Assembly (NCBI GenBank): GCA_016794285.1
Contig: JAEUKO010000038.1
Span: 1 to 18,886, forward strand
From: UBA1573 sp016794285
Lineage (GTDB): Bacteria > Pseudomonadota > Alphaproteobacteria > Micavibrionales > Micavibrionaceae
Length of the DNA: 18,886 bases
Direction of reading: 5' to 3'
Positions 16,501 through 18,886 of the stretch are shown in pieces. Below the pieces are notes generated by a model. That model was not told the origin of the DNA and ran no database searches. It saw nothing but the letters and a program-made list of their open reading frames with translations. Position 1 is the stretch's first letter. Every line of letters begins with the position of its first letter. Position numbers and translations under genes: made by a program.

Positions 16501-17282
16501 TACTTACCTCCTAAAACGTTTGGCTTAAAATTTCCTTGCCCACTTACTTGTAAAATTTCCTTCGTCTGATCGTCCTGAACTACAAACCGTCCTTCATACT
16601 CGTAACGCGTTGCCGTGTTTCCTGAATTGACTTTGTTAGGGGCTGTATATTTTCTTCCATTTTGTATTGTCCTTGTAATTTGATCTGGTGTCCAGTTCCT
16701 GTTGCGAAGTTGATTTCCCCAGCGAACTTCTGATTTATGTTGTCCCAAAATCCAAGTTGTATTCCTTACATTTAGCCATAGCTTCCATAAATTATAAAGA
16801 CGCCCAACAGGCAGAACTGTAAGCAACAATAGTTCCGGATAGACTGGCCTGATCGGCGGATCATAAATATTTCTTTGTTTTTCAACAGGCTCTGCCCAAC
16901 ATCGGCAGTTAAAATCTTCTCCCGGGTCGGGAGAATCGTTCCAATTGCGGATTGTGCGGTTATATTGGGCGTGACCTTTGCGGACTTTTTGATCCTCGAC
17001 CGTACGCCAGATGTATTGACCGTGAGGTGTTTTAGCGGCTTCTTTATTCAAAGCTTTTACAGTTCCATCATCGGGTTTAGCTGTGCCGGTAGCAGGAAGG
17101 ATGTGATCTTTTTGAAAAGCTTTGAGTGCCTCGAACACACCTTTATCCGCAATATCTGTAATACCAATTTTTTCATAGGGCTGATAATACCCGAGACGGT
17201 TCAAGGCTTTTTTCATCTGAATAACATCATACTCGTCTACAATGCCATTACTGGCAAAGGGTTTGGATAGTTCTATTTTCAT
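16500..17282 (-). CDS. Putative polymorphic toxin: PG-binding-like + MuF motif + colicin-E5-like RNase
   Basis: The protein has 260 residues from the ATG at 17282. Residues about 15-80 resemble a peptidoglycan-binding type 1 domain (VIQMKKALNRLGYYQP, then GVFEALKAFQKDHILPATG). Residues 87-133 match the C-terminal motif of phage Mu F-like minor head proteins: GQYIWRTVEDQKVRKGH (His104), NWNDSPDPGEDFNCRCWAEP (Cys126, Cys128). Residues 148-172 are a hydrophobic linker. Residues about 183-255 resemble the colicin E5 tRNase domain: RWGNQLRNRNWTPDQITRTI, then NTATRYEYEGRFVVQDDQTK and EILQVSGQG. Known E5 domains cut tRNAs in the anticodon; that activity here is inference. A GTG at 17333 is an alternative start but lies inside a hairpin. 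There is no Sec signal peptide. A likely immunity gene overlaps its stop. Probably horizontally acquired. Confidence 0.75.
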   Translation of the reverse strand: MKIELSKPFASNGIVDEYDVIQMKKALNRLGYYQPYEKIGITDIADKGVFEALKAFQKDHILPATGTAKPDDGTVKALNKEAAKTPHGQYIWRTVEDQKVRKGHAQYNRTIRNWNDSPDPGEDFNCRCWAEPVEKQRNIYDPPIRPVYPELLLLTVLPVGRLYNLWKLWLNVRNTTWILGQHKSEVRWGNQLRNRNWTPDQITRTIQNGRKYTAPNKVNSGNTATRYEYEGRFVVQDDQTKEILQVSGQGNFKPNVLGGK

Positions 17283-17311
17283 GGGAAACTCGCTATGCGG
17301 GTAAAACAGGA

Positions 17312-17344
17312 AAAGGCCACGGTGCGGGTACACCTGTGGCCTTT
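17312..17344 (-). promoter_or_regulatory. Strong hairpin in the toxin leader
   Basis: AAAGGCCAC (17312-17320) and GTGGCCTTT (17336-17344) pair perfectly. GGTG (17321-17324) and CACC (17331-17334) extend the stem around a 6-nt loop, with one bulged T. On the minus strand the stem is followed by a T-rich stretch that includes two T4 runs. It sits directly downstream of a promoter-like sequence and 30 bp before the toxin ATG. It could be an attenuator or 5' protective stem, or the terminator of nnrS. Confidence 0.6.
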
Positions 17345-17350
17345 ACGAGG

Positions 17351-17381
17351 ATAATATTCCTATTTTTGGGAAAAAAGTCAA
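17351..17381 (-). promoter_or_regulatory. Candidate sigma70 promoter for the toxin/immunity operon
   Basis: The minus strand reads TTGACT (17381-17376), then either 17 bp to AATATT (17358-17353) or 19 bp to TATTAT (17356-17351). The -35 is one base from consensus. Initiation would fall near 17345, at the base of the leader hairpin, giving a short structured 5' leader. Confidence 0.55.
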
Positions 17382-17395
17382 GTGTTTTTTTAACG

Positions 17396-17418
17396 GACAC
17401 GAACTCATTGTTCTTGTC
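17396..17418. other. Imperfect hairpin after nnrS
   Basis: GACACGAAC (17396-17404), loop TCATT, GTTCTTGTC (17410-17418) form a 9-bp stem with one mismatch, 15 bp past the nnrS stop. There is no T tract on the 3' side of either strand, so it is not a standard terminator. It may stabilise the 3' end of the nnrS transcript. Confidence 0.35.
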
Positions 17419-17433
17419 TCAAAAAGAAATCTG

Positions 17434-18597
17434 TTACGCCGCTTCTCCGTCAATGCGCGGTCCGCATAAGATCGGCGCATAGAAAATTACATACAATAAA
17501 AAACAAACCGACCACAAAACCGCAGACCCCAAAATCCACAAAACAGAAAACTCTGTCGCCAAAAGGGGGCCAAAGACGCGCATAATCCCTGCCCCTTGCA
17601 TAAGAAAGAAACTTATCTTTACCACCTTTCGGGCAATGATCGGTCTGCCTGTATGCCCTAGGGCCACACGGCACATCATCCCCAGCGTCATCGAACCAAT
17701 GGACCCAACCGTTAAAGCGTGAATTGCAGGGGAGAACGCGATCCACTCGAACCCTGCCAAACCAAGAAGGAATAACCCCACAATAAGCCATGAAAAACCG
17801 GCATGAAGAATCCAAAGCATCGGCTGCTTGAGTATCATAACTGTATGATAATGACGAAACCGAATGGCGTGAATCGCCGAGGAAAGAAGAGCTATTCCAC
17901 CAAACATAGGGGACAGAGGACCAAAAACCAGAAGACAAGCCCCGACCCCCACCAACGACACCATAGCGAGGCCATCTGCTATGGGTTGGTCTTTTTGAGA
18001 AACTTCATGTCCTCCCTGTCTCAGAGCAGATGTCGTAAACGATGGGATAATGCGCCCCCCAACGAGAGAAATCATCGTACCGATCATCAACAACGCCACA
18101 TAAAGGAACTCTCGTTCTTCGGTCAATAAAAAGGCAAGATCACTAAAAAACAGGACTCCCAAAATCCCTAGAAAGATAAAATTCCGTTTGCTCCAACTTT
18201 TAATCAAGGGGATAGCCAGCATAAAGGCCAGCACCGGAGTAAAGATTGTTGCCCCCATAATCACCACCATGCGCGGCAAACCAAGTTCAACATTCATTAG
18301 AACGCGAGCAAGACCCCAGATGAGAACCAGTGCCAATAGCCTGATTTGGCGAACGGGTGCTCCCCCCGTCCAGTTGGGAACTGCCGTTAGCAAAAACCCC
18401 GCAACAATCGCCAAAGCAAAGCCATAAACCATCTCGTGTGCGTGCCACGAAACAGGGTCCGAAAAAACGACAGGAGCTATAATATATCCGGAGTACGCCC
18501 CCGCCCAGATAAGGATGCTCAAAGCACTATAGACCGCCCCAAGCAAAAAGAACGGCCGAAAGCCTCGGCCCAAAACCGGAGCCTTCAAAATATCCAT
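17434..18597 (-). CDS. nnrS: NnrS family membrane protein
   Basis: The protein has 387 residues and is very hydrophobic, with about 12 probable membrane spans in the inner membrane. The N-terminal GRGFRPFFLLGAVYSAL, the motif WHAHEMVYGFALAIVAGFLL (His52, His54), then AVPNWTGG, and the later IHALTVGSIGSMTLGMMCRV with ALGHTGRP (His293, His315) are hallmarks of NnrS. NnrS proteins occur with denitrification and nitric-oxide response genes, bind haem and copper, and protect against nitrosative stress. The start ATG (18597) has AGGA upstream. It is 20 bp downstream of a parvulin isomerase gene in the same direction, so the two are probably cotranscribed. Confidence 0.93.
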   Translation of the reverse strand: MDILKAPVLGRGFRPFFLLGAVYSALSILIWAGAYSGYIIAPVVFSDPVSWHAHEMVYGFALAIVAGFLLTAVPNWTGGAPVRQIRLLALVLIWGLARVLMNVELGLPRMVVIMGATIFTPVLAFMLAIPLIKSWSKRNFIFLGILGVLFFSDLAFLLTEEREFLYVALLMIGTMISLVGGRIIPSFTTSALRQGGHEVSQKDQPIADGLAMVSLVGVGACLLVFGPLSPMFGGIALLSSAIHAIRFRHYHTVMILKQPMLWILHAGFSWLIVGLFLLGLAGFEWIAFSPAIHALTVGSIGSMTLGMMCRVALGHTGRPIIARKVVKISFFLMQGAGIMRVFGPLLATEFSVLWILGSAVLWSVCFLLYVIFYAPILCGPRIDGEAA

Positions 18598-18617
18598 TAC
18601 AAAATCCTGACTTAATT

Positions 18618-18886
18618 TTATTGTACCAGCGGCTGGTCCACAGCCTTCATTCGGAATCCGCTAATTTTCGCTCTTCCTGCCAAAAGCTGCAAGTACTGGT
18701 TCAAGGCACTCTGCCAGCTTCTATCTTTTAGATAGGTTGCGATTGGCTCCCTTACCATATCAAATGTCATTTGCTGACCCTCAGCGCGTTTATGAACCTT
18801 GATAATGTGATAACCAACCTCACTGGCCACGGGAGAAGCTGATATTTCCCCTTCCTTCATTTGAAACAACGCCTGCTCAAATTTCG
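18618..18886 (-). CDS. Parvulin-type peptidyl-prolyl cis-trans isomerase, C-terminal fragment
   Basis: 89 codons remain before the window edge, so the N-terminus and most of the catalytic domain lie outside. The visible part begins KFEQALFQMKEGEISASPV and continues with VGYHIIKVHKR, the terminal beta-strand motif of the parvulin (rotamase) domain. An amphipathic tail of about 55 residues follows. Such PpiC/NifM-like proteins assist folding. Relatives are known to follow narI in nitrate reductase operons of proteobacteria. Immediate linkage to nnrS fits that setting, but the nar genes themselves are not seen. Confidence 0.85.
   Translation of the reverse strand, partial: KFEQALFQMKEGEISASPVASEVGYHIIKVHKRAEGQQMTFDMVREPIATYLKDRSWQSALNQYLQLLAGRAKISGFRMKAVDQPLVQ

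Noticed and set aside
17283..17333. GTG at 17333 as toxin start
   Set aside because: It lies inside a strong hairpin with no ribosome-binding site, and the extra residues are unlike the domain that follows. ATG at 17282 is preferred, though its own ribosome-binding site is weak.
1..18886. CRISPR array, insertion sequence or rRNA
   Set aside because: No regularly spaced short repeats, transposase-like proteins or rRNA segments were seen. The only clear tandem repeats are the in-frame 201-bp units in the coiled-coil gene.

Overview
The window looks like a chromosomal segment of an alphaproteobacterium of moderate GC content. The evidence is a phaC-phaA-phaB polyhydroxybutyrate (PHB) operon with a divergent phaR, a dnaG-rpoD pair, a prfB gene with a programmed frameshift, an NnrS protein and generally alphaproteobacterial-looking proteins. 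A run of 26 Ns at 8013-8038 marks an assembly gap, so this is a draft or metagenome-derived scaffold. I cannot name a genus from sequence alone.

Layout. Positions 1-2612 (minus strand) hold the PHB operon: a short PHA synthase (phaC), acetyl-CoA acetyltransferase (phaA) and the first 35 codons of acetoacetyl-CoA reductase (phaB). The regulator phaR (2746-3237, plus) is read divergently from a 133-bp region that contains spaced TGCAACAA repeats. A bidirectional terminator at 3251-3281 separates phaR from a GGDEF/EAL protein (3283-5034, minus) whose GGDEF signature is degenerate but whose EAL residues look intact. Next, all on the minus strand, come a secreted coiled-coil protein of roughly 1,080 residues interrupted by the N gap (5207-8459), a secreted protein with two TcpQ-like domains (8502-9617), prfB (9700-10822, joined by a +1 frameshift at 10753) and a cysteine-free DJ-1/PfpI-like protein (10858-11442).

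The plus strand then carries dnaG (11742-13610) and rpoD (13723-16113). The sigma factor is unusually long because of a histone-H1-like Lys/Ala/Pro-rich tail of about 160 residues before region 1.1. A CAU-anticodon tRNA follows at 16159-16235. Between the tRNA and nnrS, on the minus strand, lies a compact two-gene module. It encodes a putative polymorphic toxin, with a peptidoglycan-binding-like domain, a MuF-type phage head motif and a colicin-E5-like RNase domain, followed by a small probable immunity protein whose ATG overlaps the toxin stop codon. The module has its own sigma70-like promoter and a strong leader hairpin. The window ends with nnrS (17434-18597) and the C-terminus of a parvulin-type peptidyl-prolyl isomerase (18618-18886), a combination that suggests a nitrogen-oxide respiration locus beyond the right edge.

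How the genes relate. PhaA, PhaB and PhaC form the three-step route from acetyl-CoA to PHB, and PhaR is its expected repressor. The TcpQ-like and coiled-coil genes are 42 bp apart, both exported, and are probably one operon of unknown role. DnaG and RpoD are the usual core of the macromolecular-synthesis locus. The most notable accessory element is the toxin/immunity cassette beside the tRNA. The most novel-looking pair is the TcpQ-like plus coiled-coil operon.
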